Positions 44,824 through 53,100 of a stretch of DNA of 64,000 nt are shown here, piece after piece. The stretch spans positions 8,911 through 72,910 of the forward strand of contig UREK01000011.1 in assembly GCA_900546845.1 (NCBI GenBank). The letters are read 5' to 3'. The position numbers were made by a program, and so were the translations under genes. The notes beneath the pieces are model-generated. The model had not been told where the DNA came from. It did not search any database and worked only from the letters and a program-made list of their open reading frames with translations. Source of the DNA: an uncultured Eubacteriales bacterium (GTDB taxonomy: Bacteria > Bacillota > Clostridia > Christensenellales > CAG-138). Each line of letters begins with the position of its first letter. Position 1 is the first letter of the stretch.

Positions 44824-45315
44824 TCAGATCAGCTCGATCATGGCCATTTCGGCCGCATCACCGCGACGAGGGCCAAGCTTCAGCACGCGGGTATAACCGC
44901 CGTTGCGGCCATCGTACTTCGGCGCGATCTCGCGGAAGAGCTTCTCCACAACGGGATGCGGCGTCTCCTTAGAGCGCTTGGCGTATTCGGGCTTGCTCTC
45001 CTTCTCGTTGCGGGGCAGTGGCATATCGTAAAGATACGCCATGATCTGCCGGCGGGCATGGAGCTTGGAGGGCATGTCGTTGATCTTCTCCACCTTCACG
45101 GTCTGCTGCTTGTCGTTGCGGGTTTCCTTCTCAACAGTGACGGTGTTCTTATATTCTTTCACAGCGAGGGTAATCAGCTTCTCCGCGATGGGGCGGACTT
45201 CCTTCGCACGGGCTTCGGTGGTCACGATCTTGCCGTTCCACAGGAGCGCGGTGGTCAGGTTCCTGAGCATAGCGTCGCGCTGGTCGCTCGCCTTACCAAG
45301 TTTACGGTTAGGCAT
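44824..45315 (-). CDS. rplQ: 50S ribosomal protein L17
   Basis: 163 residues, longer than the usual 110-130. The N-terminus NRKLGKASDQRDAMLRNL and C-terminus RNGGYTRVLKLGPRRGDAAEM are canonical. The extra length is an internal Lys/Glu-rich segment (about residues 60-120) before VVEKLFREIAPKY. It ends the alpha operon, just before the bidirectional terminator. Confidence 0.97.
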   Translation of the reverse strand: MPNRKLGKASDQRDAMLRNLTTALLWNGKIVTTEARAKEVRPIAEKLITLAVKEYKNTVTVEKETRNDKQQTVKVEKINDMPSKLHARRQIMAYLYDMPLPRNEKESKPEYAKRSKETPHPVVEKLFREIAPKYDGRNGGYTRVLKLGPRRGDAAEMAMIELI

Positions 45316-45332
45316 TGAAACTTCCTCCTTAA

Positions 45333-46274
45333 TTAGTCTTCGTTATGCCGGAGCGAAAGGCCCAGTCCAACCAGCTTCTGCTGGACTTCCTCGAGCGATT
45401 TGCGGCCGAGGTTGCGGACCTTCATCATTTCTTCCTCGTTGCGCATCACCAATTCCTCCACGGTGTTGATGCCCGCGCGCTTGAGGCAGTTGTAGGAGCG
45501 GACGGAGAGGTCAAGCTCCTCGATGGTCATCTCGAGAATCTTTTCCTTCTTGTCCTCTTCCTTTTCGACCATGATCTCCACGCCCTGTACATGCTCGGTG
45601 AGGTTGATGAACAGCATCAGGTGCTCCGTAAGGATCTTTGCGGCAAGGCTCACGGCCTCGTCTGGCTTGATGCTGCCGTCTGTCCAAACCTCTAGGGTCA
45701 GCATGTCGTAGTCCGTAATCTGACCTACGCGCGTATCTTCCACACGGAAGTTGACCTTGCGGATCGGGGTGAATATGGAGTCGACCGCGATCTGGCCGAT
45801 GGGCATATCAGGCTTCTTGTTCTTGTCTGCGGAAACATAGCCGCGCCCACGTTCGAGGATAATCTCCATATAGAGCCTGGCGTTGGGGCCAAGGGTCGCA
45901 ATGTGCAGCTCGGGGTTTACGATCTCCACATCCGCGTCGGCAATGATGTCACCAGCCTTGACTTCACACTCGCCATGGGCGTCGATGATGACCTTCTTCG
46001 CGCCTTCGCTGTGCAGCTTCACGCACAGTTCCTTGATGTTGAGGACGATCTCGGTCACGTCTTCCTTGACGCCTTCCACGGTCGAAAACTCATGCAGTAC
46101 GCCATCTATCTTGATGGACGAGGCCGCTACACCGGGCAGGGAGGAAAGCAGTACCCTGCGCAGGGAATTGCCCAGCGTCGTGCCGAACCCGCGCTCCAGC
46201 GGCTCCACCACGAACCTGCCATAATCCTCGGTAAGCTCCACGCATTCGATTTTCGGTCTTTCGATTTCTATCAT
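45333..46274 (-). CDS. rpoA: DNA-directed RNA polymerase alpha subunit
   Basis: 313 residues. The N-terminal assembly domain starts EIERPKIECVELTEDYGRF and contains TTLGNSLRRVLLSSLPG. A flexible linker of Glu and Lys (about 230-240) joins it to the C-terminal domain, which contacts promoters and activators (LSVRSYNCLKRAGINTVEEL). It lies between rpsD and rplQ as in most Bacillota. Confidence 0.98.
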   Translation of the reverse strand: MIEIERPKIECVELTEDYGRFVVEPLERGFGTTLGNSLRRVLLSSLPGVAASSIKIDGVLHEFSTVEGVKEDVTEIVLNIKELCVKLHSEGAKKVIIDAHGECEVKAGDIIADADVEIVNPELHIATLGPNARLYMEIILERGRGYVSADKNKKPDMPIGQIAVDSIFTPIRKVNFRVEDTRVGQITDYDMLTLEVWTDGSIKPDEAVSLAAKILTEHLMLFINLTEHVQGVEIMVEKEEDKKEKILEMTIEELDLSVRSYNCLKRAGINTVEELVMRNEEEMMKVRNLGRKSLEEVQQKLVGLGLSLRHNED

Positions 46275-46333
46275 TCTCTCTTCCCCTCTCTTGATTTCTG
46301 GTCAGTCGATTAGGGCAATGGGGCAGTTTGCGA

Positions 46334-46963
46334 TTACCTGGAGTAGAACTCGACGATCAGATGCTCCTCGATGGTGAGGTCAATGTCGTCGCGCTGCGGC
46401 ATCGCAGCGATCTTACCGGTGAGGTTCTCGGCGTCAAGCTCCAGCCACTTCGGGATGGGCTTGCCTGCGCCCTGCTCGCGGAGTTCCTTGAGCTGCTCCA
46501 TGTCACGGCTGCGTTCGCGCACCGTAATGACCTGGCCGGGCTTCACAAGGTAGGAAGCGATGTCCACCTTCTTACCGTCCACGAGGATGTGGCCATGGGT
46601 GACCATCTGGCGCGCCATCGGGCGGCTCGGCGCCAGTGCAAGGCGGTAAACCACGTTGTCCAGCCTGCGCTCGAGCAGGCAGAGCATGTTCTCGCCCGTC
46701 ACGCCGCGCATGTTGCTGGCCATTTCGTAATACTTGCGGAACTGGGACTCGAGGATGCCATAGGCGCGGCGGCACTTCTGCTTTTCACGCAGCTGGATGC
46801 CATACTCGCTCTGCTTCCTCTGCCTTGCCTGGCCATGCTGGCCCGGCGGGGTGTGGCGCTTCACAACCGCGCACTTGGCGGTGTAGCAACGGTCGCCCTT
46901 CAGGAAAAGCTTCTGGCCTTCCCGGCGGCACTGCCTGCAAACGGAATCCGTATATCTTGCCAT
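46334..46963 (-). CDS. rpsD: 30S ribosomal protein S4, zinc-binding form
   Basis: 209 residues from the ATG at 46963 (GGAGG upstream); the frame is open slightly further. Cysteines in CRQCRRE...CYTAKC near residues 9-31 mark the zinc-containing type. The S4 RNA-binding domain (LDNVVYRLALAPSRPMARQM) is intact. S4 nucleates 16S assembly. Here it stays inside the alpha operon, unlike B. subtilis where rpsD is separate. Confidence 0.98.
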   Translation of the reverse strand: MARYTDSVCRQCRREGQKLFLKGDRCYTAKCAVVKRHTPPGQHGQARQRKQSEYGIQLREKQKCRRAYGILESQFRKYYEMASNMRGVTGENMLCLLERRLDNVVYRLALAPSRPMARQMVTHGHILVDGKKVDIASYLVKPGQVITVRERSRDMEQLKELREQGAGKPIPKWLELDAENLTGKIAAMPQRDDIDLTIEEHLIVEFYSR

Positions 46964-46977
46964 TGTCGTTTGCCTCC

Positions 46978-47385
46978 TTAAACTCTTCTGCGCTTGGGCG
47001 GGCGGCATCCGTTGTGCGGGATGGGCGTCACGTCCTTAATCATGTTGACCTCGAGGCCCGCCGTCTGAAGCGCGCGAATCGCCGCTTCACGGCCGGAGCC
47101 GGGGCCCTTCACATAAACTTCAACGGTGCGAAGGCCATGTTCCATCGCCGCCTTTGCAGCGGTTTCGGAAGCCATCTGTGCCGCGAACGGGGTGCTCTTC
47201 CTGGAGCCGCGGAAGCCAAGGCCGCCAGCGGAAGCCCAGGAGATCGCGTTGCCCTGGAGGTCTGTGATGGTAACCATTGTGTTGTTGAAGGAGGAACGGA
47301 TATGCACCGCGCCGCGCTCAATGTTCTTCTTCTCACGGCGCTTGCGGATACCGGCCTTCTTGACTTTGCCTTTTGCTGCTGCCAT
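46978..47385 (-). CDS. rpsK: 30S ribosomal protein S11
   Basis: 135 residues with AHIRSSFNNTMVTITD-type block (AVHIRSSFNNTMVTITDLQG), GFRGSRKSTPFAAQ and the C-terminal THNGCRPPKRRRV-like end (PIPHNGCRPPKRRRV). Binds the platform of the small subunit near the mRNA exit. Adjacent to rpsM and rpsD, 15-16 bases apart. Confidence 0.98.
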   Translation of the reverse strand: MAAAKGKVKKAGIRKRREKKNIERGAVHIRSSFNNTMVTITDLQGNAISWASAGGLGFRGSRKSTPFAAQMASETAAKAAMEHGLRTVEVYVKGPGSGREAAIRALQTAGLEVNMIKDVTPIPHNGCRPPKRRRV

Positions 47386-47400
47386 TTTACGTCTCCTCCC

Positions 47401-47769
47401 TTATTTCTTTCTGCCGCCCACAGTGCGCTTGGGGCCCTTGCGGGTACGGGCGTTCTGCTTGGTGCTCTGGCCGCGGACCGGAAGGCCCTTGCGGTGACGC
47501 ACGCCGCGGTAGCAGCCGATCTCGATGAGGCGCTTGATGTTCATGGAAGTCTCACGCCTGAGGTCACCCTCTACCTTTACGTTATGGTCGATGTAGTCCC
47601 TGAGTTTGGTGACGTCGGCCTCAGACAGGTCGCGTACGCGGATGTCCGGGTCAACGCCGGTGGCTGCGAGGATGTCGGACGCGGTTTTGCGGCCGATCCC
47701 GAAGATGTAGGTAAGGCCGATTTCGACCCGCTTGTCCCTGGGCAGGTCCACGCCAGCAATACGTGCCAT
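47401..47769 (-). CDS. rpsM: 30S ribosomal protein S13
   Basis: 122 residues beginning MARIAGVDLPRDKRVEIGL and ending in a basic tail (RTRKGPKRTVGGRKK). It contacts the P-site tRNA and the inter-subunit bridge. It is the first gene of the alpha operon here and is preceded by a roughly 200-base structured leader and its own promoter. Confidence 0.98.
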   Translation of the reverse strand: MARIAGVDLPRDKRVEIGLTYIFGIGRKTASDILAATGVDPDIRVRDLSEADVTKLRDYIDHNVKVEGDLRRETSMNIKRLIEIGCYRGVRHRKGLPVRGQSTKQNARTRKGPKRTVGGRKK

Positions 47770-48004
47770 AAAGTTTACCTCCGAAAAATTTGGTGTATGG
47801 GGTCTCGCCGGTTCCGTGGGCTGGAAGGGCCCGCGGCAGCCGCACCGGCGAGTGGTTTCCTCTATTAGAACTCCGCTCCGTTTTGCCCAAATCCGGGGAC
47901 GAAGCAGATTTCTAATATGTCATGCAGCTCTCACTGCCTGACGAAGCCTGGGAAAGGCAGGCTCGAAACAATTTATTGTACCATTATCCTGCATGGCTTT
48001 GCAA
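47770..48004 (-). promoter_or_regulatory. Promoter and structured leader of the alpha operon
   Basis: On the - strand TTGCAA (47999-48004), 18-base spacer, TACAAT (47975-47980) with extended TG. The leader, about 200 bases long, has a large three-tier hairpin at 47804-47852 (CTCGCCGGT with ACCGGCGAG, inside it CCGCGGGC with GCCCACGG), shortly before the rpsM binding site. A second stem CTGCC/GGCAG lies near 47935-47965. This is a good candidate for feedback control by a ribosomal protein. Confidence 0.6.
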
Positions 48005-48102
48005 TAGATTTTTCCCATTTTTTGGGGGTATTATCCATGTTTTCCTGCATTTTCCTGGTACAGTTCCGCCGCTTGCCGCAGCAAATGGCAAGCAGGCAAA
48101 CG

Positions 48103-48129
48103 CGCGCATGGTGCAAAGCACCGTGCGCG
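48103..48129 (-). terminator. Terminator-like hairpin after rpmJ
   Basis: CGCGCA-C-GGTGC, loop TTT, GCACC-A-TGCGCG on the - strand, followed by only a weak GTTTGCCTG. With the promoter that follows, it divides the ribosomal cluster into two transcripts. No gene lies between 47770 and 48145. Confidence 0.5.
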
Positions 48130-48145
48130 TGGGCATCAGAGGGGG

Positions 48146-48259
48146 TTAGCCCTGCTTCTGCTTATGCTTGGGGTTCTCGCAGATCACCATCACGCGACCC
48201 TTGCGCTTGATGATCTTGCACTTCTCGCAAATAGGTTTTACCGAGGGCCTGACTTTCAT
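48146..48259 (-). CDS. rpmJ: 50S ribosomal protein L36
   Basis: 37 residues read directly from the sequence: MKVRPSVKPICEKCKIIKR, then KGRVMVICENPKHKQKQG. Cys11, Cys14, Cys27 and His32 are the zinc ligands, so this is the zinc-binding type. GGAGG lies before the ATG. It ends the spc operon. Confidence 0.97.
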   Translation of the reverse strand: MKVRPSVKPICEKCKIIKRKGRVMVICENPKHKQKQG

Positions 48260-48278
48260 CTGTTTTTCCTCCCGCTTC

Positions 48279-48500
48279 TTAGTTCTTCGCGCGCCACGTG
48301 ATGCGGCCGCGCGTCAGGTCATAGGGGGACAGCTCAACTGTCACCTTGTCGCCCGGCAGCACGCGGATATAGTTCATGCGCAACTTGCCGGAAATGTGCG
48401 CTAAAATCTTATGCCCGTTCTCCAACTGCACCTCGAACATCGCGTTCGGGAACGAGTCGGTCACGACGCCTTCCACTTCGATAACATCTGTCTTAGACAA
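48279..48500 (-). CDS. infA: Translation initiation factor IF-1, TTG start
   Basis: 73 residues. The start codon is TTG at 48500: it has GGAGG 6 bases upstream and gives the conserved N-terminus (M)SKTDVIEVEGVVTDSFPN; no ATG fits. The OB-fold motifs GHKILAHISGKLRMNYIR and SPYDLTRGRITWR are complete. IF-1 occupies the ribosomal A site during initiation. One base separates it from the KOW gene's stop. Confidence 0.96.
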   Translation of the reverse strand: MSKTDVIEVEGVVTDSFPNAMFEVQLENGHKILAHISGKLRMNYIRVLPGDKVTVELSPYDLTRGRITWRAKN

Positions 48501-48501
48501 G

Positions 48502-48789
48502 CTATCCCTCCTTATTGTCTCCGGTTTCATGGTCATGGGCAAGCGCTTTGCGCAGCGCGGCATCCGCCGTATTGCCCGTTGCCGTAAGCATTGATTCAAG
48601 ATTCTCTATACGCGCCCGTTCAAAGCTCAGGTGTTTGAGCTTTTTCTTCTTGGCGCGAGCGATCTTCCTTGTATCGCCGTCGGCGATGCGCACATGCGCG
48701 TCATCCTCAATGGCGACCACCGCAAAGCGGCGTCCCTTGTCGCGCCCCGCCTTGGATTGGACGATCCTTCCCAACAGTTCGCTGGTCAT
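48502..48789 (-). CDS. KOW-domain (L14e-like) RNA-binding protein
   Basis: 95 residues from the ATG at 48789 (AGGAGG upstream). The N-terminus is a KOW-type beta barrel (LLGRIVQSKAGRDKGRRFAV); the middle is a Lys-rich helix (RAKKKKLKHLS). Similar small proteins lie between map and infA in many Clostridia and have been likened to archaeal and eukaryotic L14e, but their function is not established. Its stop lies one base before infA, so translation is coupled. Confidence 0.85.
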   Translation of the reverse strand: MTSELLGRIVQSKAGRDKGRRFAVVAIEDDAHVRIADGDTRKIARAKKKKLKHLSFERARIENLESMLTATGNTADAALRKALAHDHETGDNKEG

Positions 48790-48802
48790 GGCTCGTTCCT
48801 CC

Positions 48803-49561
48803 TTACAGCGTGAGGAGCACCGGATCGCCCTCGGTGATGGCGACCGTGTTCTCATAATGGGCGCTCGGCTTTCCGTCCCGCGTTTCGATCGTCCAGCCGT
48901 CCTGCAGCTGCACGACTTCCCACGTGCCCAGGTTGATCATGGGCTCGATCGCAATCACCATGCCCGGCACGAGCTTTGCCCCGCGGCCCATCCGCCGGTC
49001 GGCAAAATTGGGCACATCGGGCGGCTCATGCATTTCACGGCCGATGCCGTGGCCTACCAGATCCCGCACAACGCCGTAGCCATGCGCTTCCGCATGCTTC
49101 TGCACCGCTGCGCCAATGTCGGAGATGTGATAGCCGGGCCGCGCGAACTTCAGCGCCTCGAAAAAGCATTCCCGTGTAACAGCGACGAGCTTTTGCACCT
49201 CCTCCGGCACATTGCCAATGAAGACGGTACGCGCCGCGTCGCCATGGAAGCCGTCGAGCTTTGCGCCAACGTCCAAGCTCAGGATGTCGCCGTCGCGGAG
49301 CTTATACTTGCCCGGGATCCCGTGCACTACCTGCTGGTTGACAGAGGTACAGATGTTCTTGGGATAGCCGCTGTAATTCAGGAAGGAGGGATATGCCCCC
49401 TTTCCCCGGATATACGCCTCGGCGATCCGATCGAGTTCCTCCGTCGTTATGCCGGCTTCTGCCTTTTCGGAAAGCAGCTCCAGGGTTTCTTTTACGATGC
49501 TGCCCGCCGCCTTCATCTTTTCAATGTCGGCCGCGTTCTTGATCGTGATCCGTCCCATCAT
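48803..49561 (-). CDS. map: Methionine aminopeptidase, type I
   Basis: 252 residues. Removes the initiator Met from nascent proteins. Metal ligands are in LSLDVGAKLDGFHGDAART (two Asp), HGIGREMHEPP (His), IEPM (Glu) and HYENTVAI (Glu). The ATG at 49561 overlaps the adk stop by 4 bases; a second ATG follows immediately. Confidence 0.97.
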   Translation of the reverse strand: MMGRITIKNAADIEKMKAAGSIVKETLELLSEKAEAGITTEELDRIAEAYIRGKGAYPSFLNYSGYPKNICTSVNQQVVHGIPGKYKLRDGDILSLDVGAKLDGFHGDAARTVFIGNVPEEVQKLVAVTRECFFEALKFARPGYHISDIGAAVQKHAEAHGYGVVRDLVGHGIGREMHEPPDVPNFADRRMGRGAKLVPGMVIAIEPMINLGTWEVVQLQDGWTIETRDGKPSAHYENTVAITEGDPVLLTL

Positions 49562-50184
49562 ATGAGCTTCTCCGTCAAAGCAAGGATGTCCTTGCGCACG
49601 GCTTCCGGCGTACGGTCGCCGTCCACGGTCTGGAGCATCCCCTTCGCCCCATAGTAGTCGATCAGCGGCTGCGTCTGCCGTTCGTATACCGCGATGCGGT
49701 TGCGCACGGTTTCCGGCTTATCGTCATCGCGGATGAACAGCGTTGCGCCGCACTTTTCGCACGTATCCTTGTCATACATGGAAACGTGGTAGCCCGTGCC
49801 GCAGCCGGAGCACATGCGCCTGCCGCCGATGCGTTCCACAAGGCGCTCTGTAGGCGCGTCAATGTTGATGACCATGTCAATGTCCGAAATCGAAAGGAGC
49901 GCATCGGCCTGCGCGATCGTGCGGGGAAATCCGTCAAACAGGTATCCCTTCGCACAATCGGCCGCCTGAATGCGGTTTTCGACCATGCCGATGATGACTT
50001 CATCCGGAACCAGCTCGCCCTTGTCGATAAAGCCCTTCGCCGCTTTGCCGAGCGGCGTTCCCTCGCGCATCTCCTTGCGGAGCATGTCGCCGGTGGAAAT
50101 GTGGGCAATACCGTAGTGCTCGCTTATTTTTTCCGCCTGGGTGCCTTTTCCGGCACCCGGCGGTCCTAAGAAGATCAGTTTCAT
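49558..50184 (-). CDS. adk: Adenylate kinase with zinc-binding lid
   Basis: 208 residues. Interconverts ATP, ADP and AMP. P-loop GPPGAGKGTQAEKI near the start; the lid carries CSGCG...CEKCG, four cysteines of the zinc-binding type common in Gram-positives. FLFDGFPRT-type motif (YLFDGFPRTIAQ) is intact. It lies between secY and map, 13 bases after secY. Confidence 0.97.
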   Translation of the reverse strand: MKLIFLGPPGAGKGTQAEKISEHYGIAHISTGDMLRKEMREGTPLGKAAKGFIDKGELVPDEVIIGMVENRIQAADCAKGYLFDGFPRTIAQADALLSISDIDMVINIDAPTERLVERIGGRRMCSGCGTGYHVSMYDKDTCEKCGATLFIRDDDKPETVRNRIAVYERQTQPLIDYYGAKGMLQTVDGDRTPEAVRKDILALTEKLI

Positions 50185-50197
50185 GCGGCAGTCCCCT

Positions 50198-51547
50198 TTA
50201 ACCGAGGAAGCCCTTGTAGTGGCGCATAAGCATCATGGATTCGAGCTGGGAGCTTGTTTCAAGCGCAACGCTCACCATGATGAGCAGGCTTGTGGGGCCA
50301 AACGCAGAGGAAAGGCCAAATGCGCCGAGCACTACCGTCGGGACGATCGCGATCACCATCAAGAAGAACGCGCCAAAGAGCGTAAGGCGGTTGCTAATCT
50401 TGCCCAGATAGTCGCTCGTGGGCCGGCCGGGGCGGATGCCCGGAATAAAGCCGCCGTTCTGCTGAAGGTTCTTGCTGATCTCGATCGGGTTGAAGGAGAT
50501 CGAGGTGTAGAAATACGCGAATGCCAGGATCAGCAAGGCGTATACGATGTAATAGGGCACCGTTCCGGATGCAAGATACTGCACATAGAACTTGGTGAAC
50601 CAGCCGACGCTTTCGATGTTGATCGTCGCGTCCTGCATGAACTTCTGCATCGTTGCGATGCCGCTCGGATCCACGATCTGGATGATCATCACAGGCACCT
50701 GGATGATCGTCATCGCAAAGATCAGCGGCATAACACCGTTCGCATTCGCCTTGAGGGGGATGTTGGTGCTTTGTCCGCCATACATCTTCCGTCCGACAAC
50801 GCGCTTTGCATACTGCACGGGGATGCGGCGTTCCGCCTTATCCACGAGCGTAACGCCCGTGATGAGCACAAGAACCACCACAAGCAGGATGGGCAGGAGC
50901 CACCACTGGTAGGATGCAACGCCTGGAGTGGGGTTGATTACGCCGCCGACATACTTGAGAACCGTCTGCGGAACGCTCGAGCAGATCGAGGTGAAGATGA
51001 TGAAGGAAACGCCGTTGCCGATACCCTTCTCGGTAATGCGCTCGCCCAGCCAGACCAGGAACGCGGTACCCGCGGTGCAGATGATGCCGATCGTCGCATA
51101 GGTGAAGAACGTGGGGTTCGTGAGCAGCGTCTGCCCGTTCACGCTGATGCTCTGCAGGCTCGCTACGATGCCGATGCTCTGCACGAGCGCGAGGCCAATG
51201 CCGACATAGCGCGTGATGCGTTCGATCTTCTCGCGGCCGTCCTCTTCCTTGGAGAGCCTCTCCAGGGAGGGAATGGCGATCGTGAGGAGCTGGATGATGA
51301 TCGAGCCCGTGATGTAGGGCGAGATACCCATCGCAAAGATACTGAACTGGCTCAGCGCGCTGCCTGAAAGCATGCTCAGGAAGCCAAGCGCATCATATTG
51401 CGCGATCAAGGCTTCCATCACGCCGCTGTTCACGCCCGGCACGGGGATGAAGGAACCGAACCGATAAATCACGATCAGAAGGAGCGTGAAGAGCATCTTG
51501 GTCCGGATGTCCTTGATCTTCCATGCGTTGACAAGGGTTTTAAACAT
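50198..51547 (-). CDS. secY: Protein translocase subunit SecY
   Basis: 449 residues with ten membrane helices; forms the membrane channel of the Sec system. The plug/first-helix region has YRFGSFIPVPGVN, and GIGNGVSFIIF and IRPGRPTSDYL are recognisable. The start shares one base with the rplO stop (TGATG), so the two are coupled. Confidence 0.98.
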   Translation of the reverse strand: MFKTLVNAWKIKDIRTKMLFTLLLIVIYRFGSFIPVPGVNSGVMEALIAQYDALGFLSMLSGSALSQFSIFAMGISPYITGSIIIQLLTIAIPSLERLSKEEDGREKIERITRYVGIGLALVQSIGIVASLQSISVNGQTLLTNPTFFTYATIGIICTAGTAFLVWLGERITEKGIGNGVSFIIFTSICSSVPQTVLKYVGGVINPTPGVASYQWWLLPILLVVVLVLITGVTLVDKAERRIPVQYAKRVVGRKMYGGQSTNIPLKANANGVMPLIFAMTIIQVPVMIIQIVDPSGIATMQKFMQDATINIESVGWFTKFYVQYLASGTVPYYIVYALLILAFAYFYTSISFNPIEISKNLQQNGGFIPGIRPGRPTSDYLGKISNRLTLFGAFFLMVIAIVPTVVLGAFGLSSAFGPTSLLIMVSVALETSSQLESMMLMRHYKGFLG

Positions 51548-51987
51548 CAGACCACCTCAGCAGTTCCGCCCGCGGCCTCGATGGCTTTTTGGGCTGTCTC
51601 CGAAAACTTCGCAGCCTTCACATCCAAACGCTTGGTAAGCTCGCCGCGGCCCAAAACTTTGAGGCCGTCCTTCTCGATCTTGCTGATCACGCCCATTTTC
51701 TTGAGCAGCTCAGCGGTAACCGTCGTGCCGTCCTCCAGGCGGTTGAGCGCCTCGACGTTGACGATCGTGTATTCCTTTGCAAAAATGTTCGTGAAACCGC
51801 GCTTCGGCAGACGGCGCGCAAGGGGCATCTGGCCGCCTTCAAAGCCGTTCTTCTTGCTGCCGCTGCGGGCTTTCTGACCCTTATGGCCTTTTGCAGAGGT
51901 TTTGCCCAAACCGGAGCCGGTACCGCGGCCAACGCGCTTTTTGGACTGCGTCGCGCCTTCTGCGGGCTTTAACTCATGTAATTTCAT
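51547..51987 (-). CDS. rplO: 50S ribosomal protein L15
   Basis: 146 residues. Gly/Lys-rich N-terminal tail (RVGRGTGSGLGKTSAKGHKG), then FEGGQMPLARRLPKRGF and the globular C-terminal half. A late-assembly protein in the 50S core. Overlaps secY by one base. Confidence 0.97.
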   Translation of the reverse strand: MKLHELKPAEGATQSKKRVGRGTGSGLGKTSAKGHKGQKARSGSKKNGFEGGQMPLARRLPKRGFTNIFAKEYTIVNVEALNRLEDGTTVTAELLKKMGVISKIEKDGLKVLGRGELTKRLDVKAAKFSETAQKAIEAAGGTAEVV

Positions 51988-52001
51988 GCTGTACCTCCGA
52001 A

Positions 52002-52181
52002 TTAGACTTCTTCGACCTTGACCAGGTGCTTCACCTTGAAGATCATGCCGCGGATGGCCGCGTTGTCGGGCTGCACCACTGTGCTGTTGGTCTTTTTAAG
52101 CCCCAGCGCCTTCACGGTCGCCTGCTGATCCTTCAGGGCGCCGATGGTGCTCTTAACGAGCGTTATCTTTAAATTAGCCAT
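52002..52181 (-). CDS. rpmD: 50S ribosomal protein L30
   Basis: 59 residues read directly: starts MANLKITLVKSTIGALKDQQ and ends HLVKVEEV, normal for the short bacterial L30. GGGAGG lies before the ATG, between rpsE and rplO as expected. Confidence 0.95.
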   Translation of the reverse strand: MANLKITLVKSTIGALKDQQATVKALGLKKTNSTVVQPDNAAIRGMIFKVKHLVKVEEV

Positions 52182-52194
52182 TGCTTCCCTCCTG

Positions 52195-52698
52195 TTAGCC
52201 GAGAATCTCTTCGACGGTCTTGCCGCGGAGCTTCGCGATCTGCTCGGCAGTCCTGAGCTGGGTCAGGCCGTCAATGGTGGCCTTCACGCAGTTCGCGGGG
52301 TTGTTGGAGCCGAAGCTCTTGGTACGGATGTCCTTGATGCCGACCATCTCGAGCACCGCACGCGCCGGGCCGCCCGCGATAACGCCGGTACCGGGTTCAG
52401 CGGGGAGCATGCGCACATGGCCCTTGCCGAACTTGCCCTCCACCGCGTGGGGGATCGTCGTGCCGACGATCGGGACCTCGACGAGGTGGCGTTTTGCGTC
52501 TTCGACGCCCTTGCGCACGGCTTCCGGAATTTCGGCAGCCTTGCCCAGGCCGACGCCAACGTGGCCGTTTTCATCGCCCACAACCATGAGCGCGGTAAAG
52601 CGGAAATTCTTGCTGCCCTTGGTGACCTTCGCAACGCGGTTGATAAAGACAAGCCTTTCCTTGAGTTCCATGGTGGATGTATCAGTACGCTTCTGCAT
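52195..52698 (-). CDS. rpsE: 30S ribosomal protein S5
   Basis: 167 residues. Motifs: ERLVFINRVAKVTKGSKNF, VGVGLGKAAEIPEAVRKG and GGPARAVLEMVGIKDI. Contributes to decoding fidelity and mRNA entry. Twelve bases after rplR. Confidence 0.98.
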   Translation of the reverse strand: MQKRTDTSTMELKERLVFINRVAKVTKGSKNFRFTALMVVGDENGHVGVGLGKAAEIPEAVRKGVEDAKRHLVEVPIVGTTIPHAVEGKFGKGHVRMLPAEPGTGVIAGGPARAVLEMVGIKDIRTKSFGSNNPANCVKATIDGLTQLRTAEQIAKLRGKTVEEILG

Positions 52699-52709
52699 GT
52701 CTTACCTCC

Positions 52710-53078
52710 TTAGAATTCCAGGCCGGCTTTGCGCGCGCCTTCGGCAACTTCCGCCACGCGGCCGGTGTAAAGGTAACCGCCGCGGTCGAAAACGACCTCT
52801 TTCACGCCCTTGTCCAGCGCGCGGCGGGCCACGATTTCACCCACCAGGTTGGCAGCTTCCTTCTTGGTCTTGCCTTCGAGCTGCGCCTTGACCTCTGCAT
52901 CCAGCGTAGACGCAGCGGCAAGGGTGTGTCCGACTTCGTCGTTGATGACCTGCGCGTAAATGTGGTTCAGGCTGCGGTAAACGTTGAGCCTCGGCCGTTC
53001 GGCAGTACCCAGGATATGCCTGCGGGTACGGTCATGCCTTTTTTTGCGCACAGAGTTTTTATCTACTTTTGAAATCAT
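52710..53078 (-). CDS. rplR: 50S ribosomal protein L18
   Basis: 122 residues; binds 5S rRNA. RRHDRTRRHILGTAERPRLN-type start (KKRHDRTRRHILGTAERPRL), VNRSLNHIYAQVI-like strand and the end YTGRVAEVAEGARKAGLEF are canonical. Confidence 0.97.
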   Translation of the reverse strand: MISKVDKNSVRKKRHDRTRRHILGTAERPRLNVYRSLNHIYAQVINDEVGHTLAAASTLDAEVKAQLEGKTKKEAANLVGEIVARRALDKGVKEVVFDRGGYLYTGRVAEVAEGARKAGLEF

Positions 53079-53100
53079 ATTGCCACTCCTTCTCTACGCA

